Assembly: GCA_036852015.1 (NCBI GenBank)
Contig: JAANDG010000465.1
Coordinates: 1 to 64,000 of the forward strand
Length of the DNA: 64,000 nucleotides
Direction of reading: 5' to 3'
Source: Pelodera strongyloides
Lineage: Eukaryota; Nematoda; Chromadorea; Rhabditida; Rhabditidae
The translations under genes and the position numbers were made by a program. The notes beneath the pieces were generated by a model. The model was not told where the DNA came from. It did no database searches and saw only the letters and a program-made list of their open reading frames with translations. Below, piece after piece: positions 13,361 through 25,300 of this stretch (positions are counted from its first letter, which is position 1; each line of letters opens with the position of its first letter).

Positions 13361-13432
13361 GGGGGTATAGCTCAGTGGTAGAGCGCTCGCTTAGCATGCG
13401 AGAGGTCTGGGGTTCAATTCCCCATACCTCCA
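13361..13432 (+). tRNA. tRNA-Ala(AGC), copy 1
   Basis: 72-nt cloverleaf: acceptor stem 7 bp with G3:U70 (the alanine identity pair), D arm GCTCAGTGGTAGAGC, anticodon loop TTAGCAT (AGC), T arm TGGGGTTCAATTCCCCA, discriminator A. It decodes GCU, and GCC by inosine. Confidence 0.97.
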
Positions 13433-13526
13433 TAAAGTTTTGTAGCTGTATTTTGCAGTGATTTCTATTTTGCAAAATTTCCTCGAAATCTTAATTGTCA
13501 CATGTGTTGCTCCTCAGCTTCGTGTG

Positions 13527-13598
13527 GGGGGTATAGCTCAGTGGTAGAGCGCTCGCTTAGCATGCGAGAGGTCTGGGGTTCAATTCCCCATACCTCCA
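13527..13598 (+). tRNA. tRNA-Ala(AGC), copy 2
   Basis: Identical in sequence to copy 1. The flanking TGTTGCTCCTCA (upstream) and TTTTGTAGCTGTATTTTGC (downstream) also repeat, so whole units of about 150-170 bp were tandemly duplicated. Confidence 0.97.
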
Positions 13599-13675
13599 TA
13601 ATGTTTTGTAGCTGTATTTTGCAAAATTTCCCCGAAATCTTAATTGTCACATGTGTTGCTCCTCATCCTCATGTC

Positions 13676-13747
13676 GGGGGTATAGCTCAGTGGTAGAGCG
13701 CTCGCTTAGCATGCGGGAGGTCTGGGGTTCAATTCCCCATACCTCCA
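13676..13747 (+). tRNA. tRNA-Ala(AGC), copy 3
   Basis: Differs from its sisters by one base: the anticodon-stem 3' strand reads GCGGG instead of GCGAG. This replaces a U-A pair with a U-G wobble, and the fold remains intact. Confidence 0.96.
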
Positions 13748-13848
13748 TAATGTTTTGTAGCTGTATTTTGCAGTGAGTTCTATTTTACAAAATTTCCTCG
13801 AAATCCATGGTCACATCATGTATTGCTCCTCATATTCGTGTCGGGCTC

Positions 13849-13920
13849 GGGGGTATAGCTCAGTGGTAGAGCGCTCGCTTAGCATGCGAGAGGTCTGGGG
13901 TTCAATTCCCCATACCTCCA
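13849..13920 (+). tRNA. tRNA-Ala(AGC), copy 4
   Basis: Identical to copy 1. Last unit of the tandem array; its 3' flank leads within 130 bp to the start codon of reductase copy 1. Confidence 0.97.
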
Positions 13921-14793
13921 CAATATTTTGCTTCGCGATGTCGTTCTATCTTTTATCGTGTGTGTATTGTATACTGATGGCTCCGATTTACCCTCTCTGC
14001 TTTGCAACTTCAAGTTGAAGTGCATAGTTACTGTTCAGTCGTTCAGTGAAATGGAGTACGACACTGGCGCTCGTGATTATGTCCGGGATAAGATGCCTTT
14101 GCTTGGACTCGGAACATGGCAGGTAAACCTTATCTCTCCTACACTGGTCTTATTTCTTATTATAGAAGGGTTGTTCTCATTCTTCAAAATCTACACTTTC
14201 ACCTAGTTTCGCTCCGTATTGGGGCGATTGGTAAGGTAAGTGCTACATTCAATTTCCTAATGAGAACTGTGAACTTTTAGTGTTTCGTTTATCATTCAAT
14301 AATTTTCAGCTCACCAACGAAAATACAATCTTCGAGGTTATCGATGCTGCTTTGGGTGCTGGCTACCGCTACATTGACACCGCAGAAGTGTACAAGAATG
14401 AAGCGATGATTGGCCGTGCACTCAAGGAACTTCTGCCGAAACACAATCTCAAGAGGTACGGTAGAGACTAAGTGTGTTGTTGGAGATTCCTATACCGTAC
14501 ATCGCTAAACATACGTCATATATGATTGTAGGTCTAGGTGTGTTTCTACGCTAAACATATCAGCGGAGGGCGTTCGTAGAAACTCACAAAATATGATATT
14601 TTGTTAATTTCCTGAATGATGTAAGTTCCTAGCTTGATTCTATCTTCTCCCCTATTTAGGGAAGATATCTTCATAACATCGAAGTTGGCCCCAGCTAACC
14701 AAGGTGCGGCCATTGCAATGAAGGCAATTAAGCAGTGAGATAACCTTGTTTTATCTTTATTTTATTATAACTTATGTTATCTGATTTCAATAA

Positions 14794-15177
14794 CTTAAAG
14801 CGAAATACCACCCGGTTTGGGGTTTTTTCACCAAAAATAGTTTGAAAAAAGTTATAAACGAAAATAAACATAAAAACACAAACAAATAAGGGCATCTTGC
14901 ACAAAAATGTTCTCAAACAACCATATTTTGCGATTTTGTATGGGAAAATTCGCTTCAGGCGATTTGCCGATTTTAATACTAGCACGGCCCTGGAAAAATC
15001 GAGGGATGGCCTTTTCAAATGATCACGCATACCGCAGCATCCAAATGACGAAATTTTGACAAAATATTTTGAATTCGGCTAGTAGAACGGTGGTTTGAAA
15101 ACGGTGGTCAACGCACGGTTGTTTACTCCTCCTCTTTTTGTATTTTTTTGTTGAGACCGACCGCTAATTCGCTTTAA
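14794..15177. mobile_element. Family C TTAA-ended element (copy 1)
   Basis: 384 bp, starts TTAAAGCGAAATACCACCC and ends CGCTAATTCGCTTTAA. Shares GGGGTTTTTTCACCAAAAATAG with the copy at 44,016-44,241. It lies within intron 3 of reductase copy 1. The ends resemble Family A but the interior is different. Confidence 0.75.
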
Positions 15178-16109
15178 GTTGTGTATCCTTAGCATTCCCA
15201 TGCATGCCTAGTTACCGTACCCGTACCTACCTACCATAGCTTCCTTGAGTTTATAAACTGTATTCCTGTGTCTTATTTATGTGTTCTACATGCACAAAAG
15301 AGGACCCAAGCTTGCAAATAATACATGGAAATATAGTTGCTTAACGTAAATTTTAAGGTCACTTGCCGACCTGCAAACCGATTACGTGGATCTTCTGCTC
15401 ATTCACTGGCCGGGAGTCGAGAAACCACCGGAAAGCAAGGAAAACAGTAAACTTCGACGAGAAAGTTGGCAGGAAATGGAACAATTTTATGGTAAGTGAA
15501 CTCGAAATACGTAACTTCATAAAAATGTGTGATATAGATAAATCAGGAGTGACCAAGAAAGTCATCGTGCTTACGCCATCACATATGTTAAGTGAACTGA
15601 TATTCACTCAGGCTCCCTTTCCATTCTATATAAATAACCTTAAATCTTAAAAGTTCCAACTGCGGGGTCGAGGACCTTTTCCGAAGGTTTCATGCTCGAT
15701 TTGACTTACTGTCCTATCTATCCTGTGTTCAGAAAATGGAGACTTGAAATCAATCGGCGTGTCGAATTACGAAATCAGACATCTACAGGAATTGCTGAAC
15801 CATGCAAAGGTAATTGTTATGAGTTGAGTCTTTGACTGCGACAGCGTAAGTAAGTACTACCACATACGCAGCGGGTGTTCGCTTTTATAATTGGTGTGAT
15901 AGTCAATATCATTCATTCCTGTTTTCACTTCAACTAATGCAGTTTGTTCTATTCCCAGGTGTTGCCGGCTCTCAACCAGTGTGAATATCACCCACACTTT
16001 CAACAAACGGACCTCGTTCAGTTTTGTAAGAACAAAGGAATCCATTTCCAGGTAAAATACACTGACTGACTGAGACTGGGTAGGCCTCTACTTCTGGGCG
16101 AACCGCTTT

Positions 16110-16340
16110 CGTTGGCCATAATTGCGCCGCCCACAACATGAAAATTGGCAAACGGCAACGTTACGGTGTGCATGCAGCGTGGAAGGAAAGTGACACGCCG
16201 TTGTGTTCTGGCGTGCAAGTTGCCCGCCGTAACGTTGCCGCTTGCACGCCGTAAGGACGTAAAGTTTCCGCTTTCATGCCATTTCCATTCCGCTTGCATT
16301 CTTACACGCCACCACGTTGCCAAATGCACGGCTTGCATGC
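16110..16340. repeat. GC-rich inverted and direct repeats in reductase intron 6
   Basis: CGGCAACGTTACGG (about 16,156) is inverted as CCGTAACGTTGCCG (about 16,231). GCGTGCAA-type octamers recur in both directions. The patch is markedly richer in GC than the surrounding intron. Probably an unclassified foldback element. Confidence 0.5.
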
Positions 16341-17259
16341 CAAGTTTCGTGAGTGACTAACTCACCTTGTACGAATGTTCCTGTTGATGCAATAGCAAAC
16401 CCGTAACGATTGCTATTTAGTGAATTGAACGGATCAGTAAGACAGAGACGTCATACAGTAAGCACCGGAAACATACGCTAACCTCCGGGTCGTAGGGTAG
16501 TTAAGTTAGAGTCCCTCGGTAAAAACAACCCAGGTTGCCTATTTATATGCATTACCTTTAACTCTCTTTTTGCAGGCCTACAGTTCTCTGGGATCGCCTG
16601 ATGGGCGTGAGGCCCTATTCAAGGACCCGAAAGTGATTTCACTCGCTGAGAAGTATGACGTGACTATTCCGATCGTTTTGCTTGCATGAGCCATCAGTCA
16701 GGGCATCAGGTTGGTTAGAGGCTTTCCATTAACATTCCATTAAACTGGTTTCTCATTGAATCATGAAGCATAAACTTTCCATCTAAAACTCGTAGTTGTC
16801 AAAAGGAAGGTCATTTACGGGACCGACTTATTCTCATCAGGGGGTACAGGGCGAAGATTGGGCGAAAGCACCGCGTACCCGTTTTGTTTCTTGGCATACC
16901 AGGCGAGCGTCTAGCGGAGACTGGGCGAAGTGCACGGCGAAACCTCTTTTTTTTTCGCCGCGCAATCGCCGAGTTTCGCATTGTAATGAGAGCCAATACT
17001 TCAGTCGCTTATATATAAATAGTTCAGTGTACTTCCTCGAAGCAGCAAGCCTTTTCACGTGGTCGAGAACTTCAAGGCGTTGGATGTGAAAATAAGCAAA
17101 GACGACGTCAAGTCCCTCGTTTCCGAGTCAGCCCGTGACAAACTTTGTTGGAATCCCGAAATCGTCGTCTAAGCCCTCATCTAACTGTACAATGGAACAA
17201 TTGTAAATATCTGTATACTTTCTTGTATGTTTGGTTTTTTATTTTCTCTTGTTAATAAA

Positions 17260-18490
17260 GCATGTGTTGACAATTGCGTGTGCAGAAATACACCTACTAT
17301 CGGGACAGATATCCTCAGCATTTAGCAGATGTATGAAACATGATCGGAACAATATGTCGTAAAACTTTGAGAGCCATGAAACGTAGGAATGCGGAATGTG
17401 TACCCTCAAAAAGCGAGACGAATAAGAAAGAGAATTTGTCGTGTATCAAATAACTATTCTGAAACGGTACGTCACTACAGTACAGTGCACCCACAAAAAC
17501 GAATCACATTCTAGTACGGTAAGTACAGGTGCACACCACAGGTACGCGGAATAGTGCTCAATTTCATTATGCGAACCTGCACCTATGGCGCAGTAGGTGC
17601 GTCATCCGGCATTCATGCAACCATAGAGGATGTGAGCTGCTGTGGCGCACCCTCTTTTTGCGGGCGGCAGTGGCGCGGAGAATCACGTTGCAGTCACATG
17701 AGGGTTAAATTGTACGTTGGGATATAATTTTGACCCTTTCTTCAGTAGTTACTCATGTCGTCAAAATAAGCTGTAGTGTATGCCTTTTTTATTATGAATG
17801 TTTTAACCTCATTTTGTTTCGAAGCACACGCTCCATGGGTGAAATCAAAAGAACAAACTCCGCGTTTGTTGGGAAAACTCCGCGTCATCGCCGCGCTAAA
17901 AAAGAGTGCGGCGCATCACACTCTAGCGTTGCCGGCGGGAGCGTCCCGGATGGGCGGACCCTTTTGTTGCGATGGTGCACTTTTCATCAAATACATCATC
18001 TTCCCGCGAATTTTTTTTCACACAAGGATTTACAGTATACAAAAATTCACACCGGATTTATAAGTACAGTAGGATATACAAGTATCAGTCAAAAAATATT
18101 TTGTTTTCTCTAGTTTCGAGATGGCCAACCGAACTTGCTCTAGATGATCTTTGTTTTTGGGAAAGTGCATTCCCCCAAGGACAACAACAACAAATAGTGC
18201 AGGTAAACATGTTTTTTTCTGCCCTTTTCGAAAAAGAAATCTGGCGCAAACGAAATTCTCTATTTGTGGCTTGCTTGATTCTTTTCTGTTCTTTTTTAAA
18301 ATGTCTTTTTTTAAATGCATAGTTTCATACATCTCCATTTGTGACATAACTTACTGTGTTAGAATTATCTCTTTATTTGGTTCAGTTCCCCCAGACTAGA
18401 TTCCTTGCGCTTCTGCTCTGTTTGATATGGCTTCAATTAACAGATTTTCGCCTATCATAATTACCGTATCTTTTGCTCATTGCTCGCATC
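17260..18490. other. Spacer between reductase copy 1 and tRNA-Ala copy 5
   Basis: No gene seen. It contains several GC-rich patches with GGCGCA/GCGGCGC motifs (17,580-17,700; 17,870-17,960) that resemble patches at 19,110-19,310 and 20,690-20,800. They may be remnants of one repeat family. Confidence 0.45.
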
Positions 18491-18562
18491 GGGGGTATAG
18501 CTCAGTGGTAGAGCGCTCGCTTAGCATGCGAGAGGTCTGGGGTTCAATTCCCCATACCTCCA
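18491..18562 (+). tRNA. tRNA-Ala(AGC), copy 5
   Basis: Identical to copy 1, with G3:U70 and anticodon AGC. It stands 54 bp upstream of reductase copy 2, as copy 4 stands upstream of reductase copy 1. Confidence 0.97.
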
Positions 18563-18616
18563 GACTGTTTTGCAGTACCGTTTATCACGTTTTCTTATCT
18601 AATTTATTCCAAGAAA

Positions 18617-19753
18617 ATGAGTTACGATACTCGAGCCCGCGACTATGTCCGACAAAAGATGCCTATGCTTGGACTGGGAACATGGGAGGTAAGTTTGTAC
18701 CACCCTTGAATAAAACGACGAAACTAATGTTTTTTTCTCTAAAGTAACTATTTTGGATAACTGAATTCTCCCGTGGTATTTGCAGATTAAATTTAGATAC
18801 TAGAAAGTCAGTATCGCAATTTTGAGAAACCACGTGCAATATTCAATACTGCTTTGAAGGTCACAGACGAAAAGATGATCTTCGAGGTTATTGATGCTGC
18901 TTTGGGAGCCGGTTACCGCTACATTGACACCGCAGAAGAGTACAAGAATGAGGCAATGATTGGCCGCGCACTCAAGGAACTCTTGCCAAAACACAATCTC
19001 AAGAGGTATGGTGTTACTAACATCGGCATTAAAGGGAATTTGTAGTCATTCAAGGTGCATAGCGAACCCTACATGTGCAAAAATTTCCCTCTTGTATTCG
19101 ACTTCCAACGCGAAATACCGCACGTCGCCGGCGGGCGGACACTACAGCGGGCGGCGCTCCCCTCCTAGTGCATGCGTTCGTGGCGCACGTGCCGCGCTCG
19201 AATAATGCATCACAGGTACACTAACAGGAACACTTTTTCGCGCATCTCTAGATGGGTGCGCCGCCCCGATATGGCATGCGTCTCAGTGCGGCGATGCACG
19301 GTGCTTCACTCGACTTATTTAGGGAAGATATCTTCATAACGACAAAGTTGGCTCCTTCTAACCAAGGTTCGGCCACCGCAGTGAAGGCAATCAAGAAGTA
19401 AGAATGTTAAAATCATATACTAGTATGTATATACTGTACATACCGTACCCATGCACGGAAATGCGTTGTTATTTTATTATATGGTTGCAAAACACGTGCC
19501 TAATCTCTTTAAGGTCACTTGCCGACCTGCAAACCGATTACGTGGATCTTCTGCTCATTCACTGGCCGGGAGTCGAGAAACCACCGGAAAGCAAGGAAAA
19601 CAGCAAACTTCGACATGAAAGTTGGCAGGAAATGGAACAATTTTATGGTGATTGCACAATTTATATCAGTAACTACAAATATAGTTTTACATACCTATGA
19701 AATGGTGTTGAGACTGAACCTACGGCATTGGTCCTGTTGCCAAATGCGGTATA

Positions 19754-19784
<31 letters not shown>

Positions 19785-21103
19785 GTAGAAAGTAGATAAT
19801 TTCGGCTTAATTTCCTTCAGTATTCAGAGAAAGGAGACCTAAAGGCAATCGGCGTGTCAAATTATGAAATCAGACATCTGGAAGTACTGCTGAATCATGC
19901 AAAGGTAATTTAGTTGGTCTTCGGTTGAGTCCCATTTTGCTAGTTTACGTTCCACAACCACATATTCATAAATCATCTAATTGCCACGCACAATGGGTTA
20001 TCTTTTCGGAAATATTTTTGTGGCATTTGACTAATGCATTTTCTTCTATGCCCAGGTGTTGCCAGCAGTTAATCAATGTGAATACCACCCACAATTCCAA
20101 CAAAGAGAACTCGTCCAGTATTGCAAAAACAAGGGAATCCATTTTCAGGTAATTTGTGTACGACACCTTGAGTGAGAAAGCCAATTGGAGCGCTACTATT
20201 ATATTATCACGTTTTATATTTTGAAGGGATTCAGATAATCAGAGAGAAAACTGAAGTCGAACCGACGAGTACCAGTGCCTGCGCTACTCTTGAGACAGCG
20301 ACTTAGTTAGGCACTGCGCATTGGTTAAAAGTTAAGAACCGCCAGACTCTCAGTGCAGTATTACTGTACATTAGAGCGAGTGGGGAATCCATATATAGAA
20401 AAATGTTCTGCAAAGTTTTACAGACTGCGCACAATACCCTTTAATCTATCTTAGGCCTACAGTTCCCTTGGTTCGGGAAGCGGACATGAAGACCTATTCA
20501 AGGACCCGAAAGTGAACTCACTCGCTGAGAAATATAATGTTTCTGTTACGATTTTTCTGCTTGCTTGGGCCATCAACCAGGGTGTCAGGTCGGTCATGTT
20601 TTTAGTTTCCTTCCTTCACATTTTAGACACCTTAATTATATTTCACATAAAAAGGTGACATCTGCATAAACTTTGATGGTACGCGGCGCGCGCCTACATC
20701 TCGCCGCTCACTTAGCCCAGCGTTCGCCAGGCTCTCGCCAGATTCTCCCGAGTGTACTGAGTTGAGTACTTCGAGACCTGGCGCATTCGCTGCGCACCCT
20801 TTTGTCTGGACAATTTACGTGTTTTCTTACAGTTCAACCAACTTTCGCGCCAAATTTACGCGCCAGGGTACACCGCTCGAGTTGTCAGTGTTACTATAAA
20901 CAAAATAAATTTACGCTATTGGTTAGTCTTAATTATCCTCACAACTGAATCCCTTTAGTGTGCTTCCCCGTAGCGGCAATCCACAACACGTGGTCCAGAA
21001 CTTCAAGGCGTTGGATCTCAAAATAAGCCAAGACGACATCAACTCGCTTATCTCCGACTCCGCGTGTGACAAACGTTGTGAGATGCCACATCTCATCGAT
21101 TAA
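18617..21103 (+). CDS. Aldo-keto reductase, intact, 291 aa
   Basis: NADPH-dependent carbonyl reductase of the aldo-keto reductase superfamily, a single TIM barrel. Eight exons: 18,617-18,688; 18,860-19,005; 19,323-19,397; 19,514-19,647; 19,828-19,904; 20,056-20,148; 20,455-20,588; 20,959-21,103. The catalytic tetrad is complete: Asp47 and Tyr52 (YIDTAEEYKNE), Lys81 (FITTKL), His114 (LLIHWPG). GVSNY and VLPRSGNP match the usual substrate and cofactor segments, with Arg where Lys is usual in IPKS. At 291 residues it is near the short end of the superfamily. A TTCCAAG acceptor-like sequence lies 3 nt before the ATG. Poly(A) signal AATAAA at 21,251. The physiological substrate cannot be told from sequence. 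Confidence 0.88.
19755..19785. repeat. (TAA)n microsatellite
   Basis: About ten TAA/AAT units in intron 4 of reductase copy 2. Confidence 0.9.
20250..20325 (-). mobile_element. SINE-like fragment (tRNA-derived family 2)
   Basis: Shares AGTCGAACCGACGAG, GTGCCTGCGCT, TGAGACA and GGCACTGC in the same order with 30,785-30,890. On the minus strand CTCGTCGGTTCGACT is a good B box. Lies in intron 6 of reductase copy 2. Confidence 0.55.
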
Positions 21104-21256
21104 GATGGAACACGTAAATATCTGTGTATATTTTGTTGTATGTTTTTCGTACATTTGATACTTACCCGAACTTGAAGTATACTACTTTACTTAGTATTTC
21201 GCTTATGCGTTGTCTATATTTGTAGTTGTTTGACTGTTATGTCTCTCAGTAATAAA

Positions 21257-22303
21257 ATGTCTTTTTCGTTTTGAAGTCGTGACTGCGAAAACCGCTCTGA
21301 TGAGCAAATTGTGCAAATCATTCACAAAACAAGATCCGCAGTCTGAACTCTGAACCCAATAAAGGTGCTTCCAAGCTTGGGCCAGTTTGTGAACCTTACA
21401 GGACATTGCGCAAAGATTGATTGATAACATCATTCTGCCGCGTCCAGAGTCCAGAGGATAAGGTCCAGATATTGAGAATTAGACCCAGAAACGGTTTATG
21501 CAACCTGAGGATCTTTCCAAATTGGCATACTATGCAAAGCTAGTTCGCTTTCATGGATTACCGGTCGTTCTCACAAAGAAAAAGTTTTCTTCTCATGACC
21601 TTCAATAATTGGACCAACTGGTGAAACCGTTCATCACATCTTGTGTAGATGCAATGAAACATATGATATGCTCACTGGGCAACATGTAGTAAAACTAACA
21701 AAACAGTACAAAAGACACAAATTATGCAACAATACCAAATAATAGCTCCCTCAAAATAACCGATAGAAATCGAGAACTGTTGGTTGAAATTATTTCCAAG
21801 TATATATCATCTACTTTTTCTCCCACGGCGTTGCACTCTTTTAATGAGTATACAAATATTCTCATATCTAAACTCCCAACTATCAATAATTTTACGTAAA
21901 CCACAACTACCTCTAATATTTAAAAACACCCATTCCGGTGAACAATCAAGAAGATGAATACTTTTATCAAGAAAAACAACAATATAAAATAAACAACAAT
22001 AACAACACATGTACAGTAACTAGTAACAACAATACAATAACAAGCAACAAGATACCAGGGCAAAACAAAAGCGATTATAATCAATGATATTAGCAGTTTT
22101 CAGGCTATACTGTATATACCATACAGTATACACAAAATTAAGGAACTAGCAAGACAGGCCATAAAAATACAAATTATCGTTGAGCTAGTTGAAATCCACT
22201 TTACATTGTAAAACACAGTATAACGTTAAAGTCTCTTTACTAAATAAACCTTCCTAACGTATAACACGAATGGTTAGAATCCTGTAAAATCCAATCATTC
22301 TAT
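21257..22303. other. Convergent intergenic region
   Basis: Lies between the 3' ends of reductase copy 2 (+) and RPP30 (-). AT-rich, no supported gene or structured element seen. Confidence 0.6.
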
Positions 22304-25300
22304 TTAGGCAAACAAATTCATCCCGGATTCTTTCTTATTTCCTTCTCCTTCCTTTTTTTCCTCCTTTCGAACAGGAACCTTCTCTATCTGGGCCTTGAAT
22401 TCCGGAACAGATAACAATCTTTTCAAAGCAGCTGACGATGTCTAAACCATTTCTTCTATTAGTAATCAAACATATTTCTTCGTTTGCGCTAAATCCTAAA
22501 TACAAACTATTACACTAACAATAAAGTTATTGTTCGAAAGGGCCCAACCGAAATACAGTGTTTAGTGGGCGATTATCAGATGGATCCACTTACACGTAAA
22601 TTACCAGTACCCTTTGAGGATCATGCGCACATGTATAACACTCCTGAAACATACCAATTTCTTGCTTGGAACATTATTTGGTTCAGCAACGGAGAGAGAT
22701 CCCTTTACTGTCTTTTTCGCTTCCGCTCGCAATAATACTTGTAGCGGGAAACCTAAATGAACTTACGGTTATATACCTCTAATGAATTAAGAAGTCTACG
22801 CATATTACTCAAATGCGTTCTTTGAAACCCCGAAATAAACATAACTGCACAGTTTCAACTAATACCCTGTAGCAATATCCTACGTCAATTGGCTTCTCGC
22901 CGACGGCTGGCACTTGTATAATAATAATGTAAGCAGACTACAAAATGAGGACAATCCTATACATTATACATTTCTTCTTTACCTGACAAGTACGGTTTCG
23001 CCTTATTCGAGTCCACTCCAAACAAGCACAACATATTCATCGCGTCCACAGGAGCTCGGATGTCTGCGATCTAAATATTGATACTTTACCATCTTCAACC
23101 CCAGGTGACCCGTGAGACGAATCTCCTTTTCTCTCACAATATGTCCCTAGGATACGTAGAGTGACGAAACGCCAATCAGTTTCTATTTTGGGTCATATAC
23201 ACCTGTCCTAAAACGCACAATTATGAATAATCTTGCATATCAAACTAATGATTTGGAAAACTTAAAACTTAAATAACTTACACTCCGTGCACCCGAGGCG
23301 AAAATGATTCCTTTTCCTCGCACGCTATGCATTATTTGACGTCCGAGCGCAAGAACCTGGAAGATACTGTATTGCAAAGTATAATATAAATGGAACAGAA
23401 AATGGAAAAGCGCGTATTTCCACTACCGCGCCAAGCACTATACTAACCAATTACTAGGAGAACAAGAAGCACATCAACGCATGTGACCCAACGACAGCCA
23501 AGCCTTTTTAATTACAAACCACAATTCTAAATTCTAATATAGGACAAGGTCTTACACGTCATATTCATTACCCATCCACATATTAGTGGCTATTGATGTT
23601 CAATTATCGTCAGACCATCTAAATCTCTCTAACCTTTCTCCTCGTAAAACTGTCCGCCAATGCCTCAGCATATGTGATCTCCACACCAACTCCCTCGTTT
23701 TGAATCGCGTGCAATTGTTTACCGTAAGTTCGCTGCTAAATAGTGACGAAACAAATGGTGCCGAGATATAATCCCAAAAATGCCTCATTTTAGATTTAAG
23801 GGATAATTAAAATGGTTATTTTAACTATCCTTTAAAGTAAATTAGCAGACAAGTGTGACGGAAAAAAATGAAAACAATAACGACTTCTGGGGCCTGGTGG
23901 TCCAGTGGCAGCGCGTTCGTCTCTAACGCAATCGACCCGAGTTCGATTCCGGCCCGTGACACCTTTGAAACCACCACCAGGCGAGGGAATCATGGGCGAT
24001 CCCTCCTGGCCCTAGCCCGAAGACGTCGAGCAATTTGTCATCTGGAACTCGTCGCCTACTGCTCAGGACCTCTGCGGAACATGTCATAAGCAAACAATGA
24101 ATCTGTATTTTCACCCTTGAATAAAGGTGCACGCTCTTGAAGCGTAAAACAAATTTAAATTTAATTTCATGGTAAGCGCACAAGAACTTCACTTACTAAC
24201 GGCTAAAAACTAGAGAAAGGGGCGAAATGGCTCAAAACTATAAATACCGGGTGGTTTTTGAAACACGTCGAGTGCACCATCCTTCTTATGCAGCTTGTGC
24301 AAATGACAATTAATTAGAATGAAAAATCGAGCTCATAAATACGTAAGAATTCGTTTGTAAACGATGCGTTCCAAAAACCGGCCGGTATTGCGCTTTAACG
24401 TATGCAGCCAAAGGCCAAAGAAAGTCTCGCAAACATTCCAATTACACAGAAAGATAAACAATCTTATAAACAAACAAAAATTATCACTGATTACAAAAAA
24501 AAAATTACAATCGTCGATAAGCTGATAATATCAATCAGATCGGTTTTCCTCGTTAGCGTGTGAAGAATAGCCTCCTTCTCGGGACGTACAGCTATCAGAT
24601 CGTACTAAACAAAAATTAATGAATATAGATAACTGTAAAACATAGGACATTCAAAACATGGAAAATTTCTAGAGAATTCAAACTACACAAGCTCAGTGGC
24701 CATATTCACCATTCATTTCCCCACGTGGAATTCCCCGTATTTTTCTCTGCGTGTCTCGTGTCTCACTTTATAATGCTACTTTCTGTCCCCAGGGAATATT
24801 TCCCTGGGGGAATCGAATCGGAGTGGTGAATATGACCTCTGATCCTCTATACTGACTGTACCTTTTTCAACTGAGGGTTCATGAAGAAATTATGTACGGA
24901 GGATTGTTCTTTAAGCGTAGCGGTCAGTCGCCTAAAAGCAGAATAGAATGTTAGCTGTGTTACGAAGGAGTCAGACAGTCACAGTAACCGGCAGCTTCAC
25001 AGTGTTTAGTGTGTGCGCTAAACAAGAAAAGACTGCAGTACAACCCCAAGCGGCAAACTTTGCACGGCGTTTGCTTACTGTGTTCGAAAGCATTTCACGC
25101 AATAATGCCAGTTTACCCCCGATCCCGATCGGCAGAATACTTTTGGGGTTTCGAAGTATGGTAAAAAATTACAGTCTTTTGGAACTACACGAAATATACT
25201 ATATATGCAAGTTTCGTGCAGAAATACGGTAGTATTGGCAGAATCACACCGAATTTTTGGTTTTGGTATACTTGGAAGCCCCATAACAAAACACTATGCC

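Larger units (their letters stand above)
14051..17172 (+). pseudogene. Aldo-keto reductase copy 1, nonsense-mutated
   Basis: Eight exons (14,051-14,122; 14,310-14,455; 14,660-14,734; 15,358-15,491; 15,733-15,809; 15,959-16,051; 16,576-16,709; 17,028-17,172) have exactly the lengths and phases of the intact copy at 18,617. The AKR signature is present: GYRYIDTA with Asp and Tyr, ITSKL with Lys, LLIHWPG with His. In exon 7 the codon for a conserved Trp (codon 237) is TGA at 16,687-16,689. This removes about 55 C-terminal residues, including the loop that grips the NADPH phosphate. All splice signals remain usable and an AATAAA follows at 17,254, so inactivation looks recent. Alternatives are a sequencing error or an allele specific to this individual. 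Intron 3 holds a Family C element. Confidence 0.8.

Noticed and set aside
16145..16360. Frames across reductase copy 1 intron 6
   Set aside because: They lie wholly inside an intron defined by conserved exon boundaries and follow the inverted-repeat GC island.
16687..16689. TGA as selenocysteine codon
   Set aside because: The intact paralogue and the family have Trp there, not Cys, so recoding to selenocysteine is not expected.
22596..22642. Candidate RPP30 exon after TTTCAG
   Set aside because: It introduces a stop in the required phase. The exon at 22,752-22,709 joins both neighbours in frame and fits the family.
23889..23960. Possible functional tRNA gene
   Set aside because: A and B boxes are present, but the acceptor stem does not close and a second partial copy shares the non-tRNA body. 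A SINE is the better explanation.
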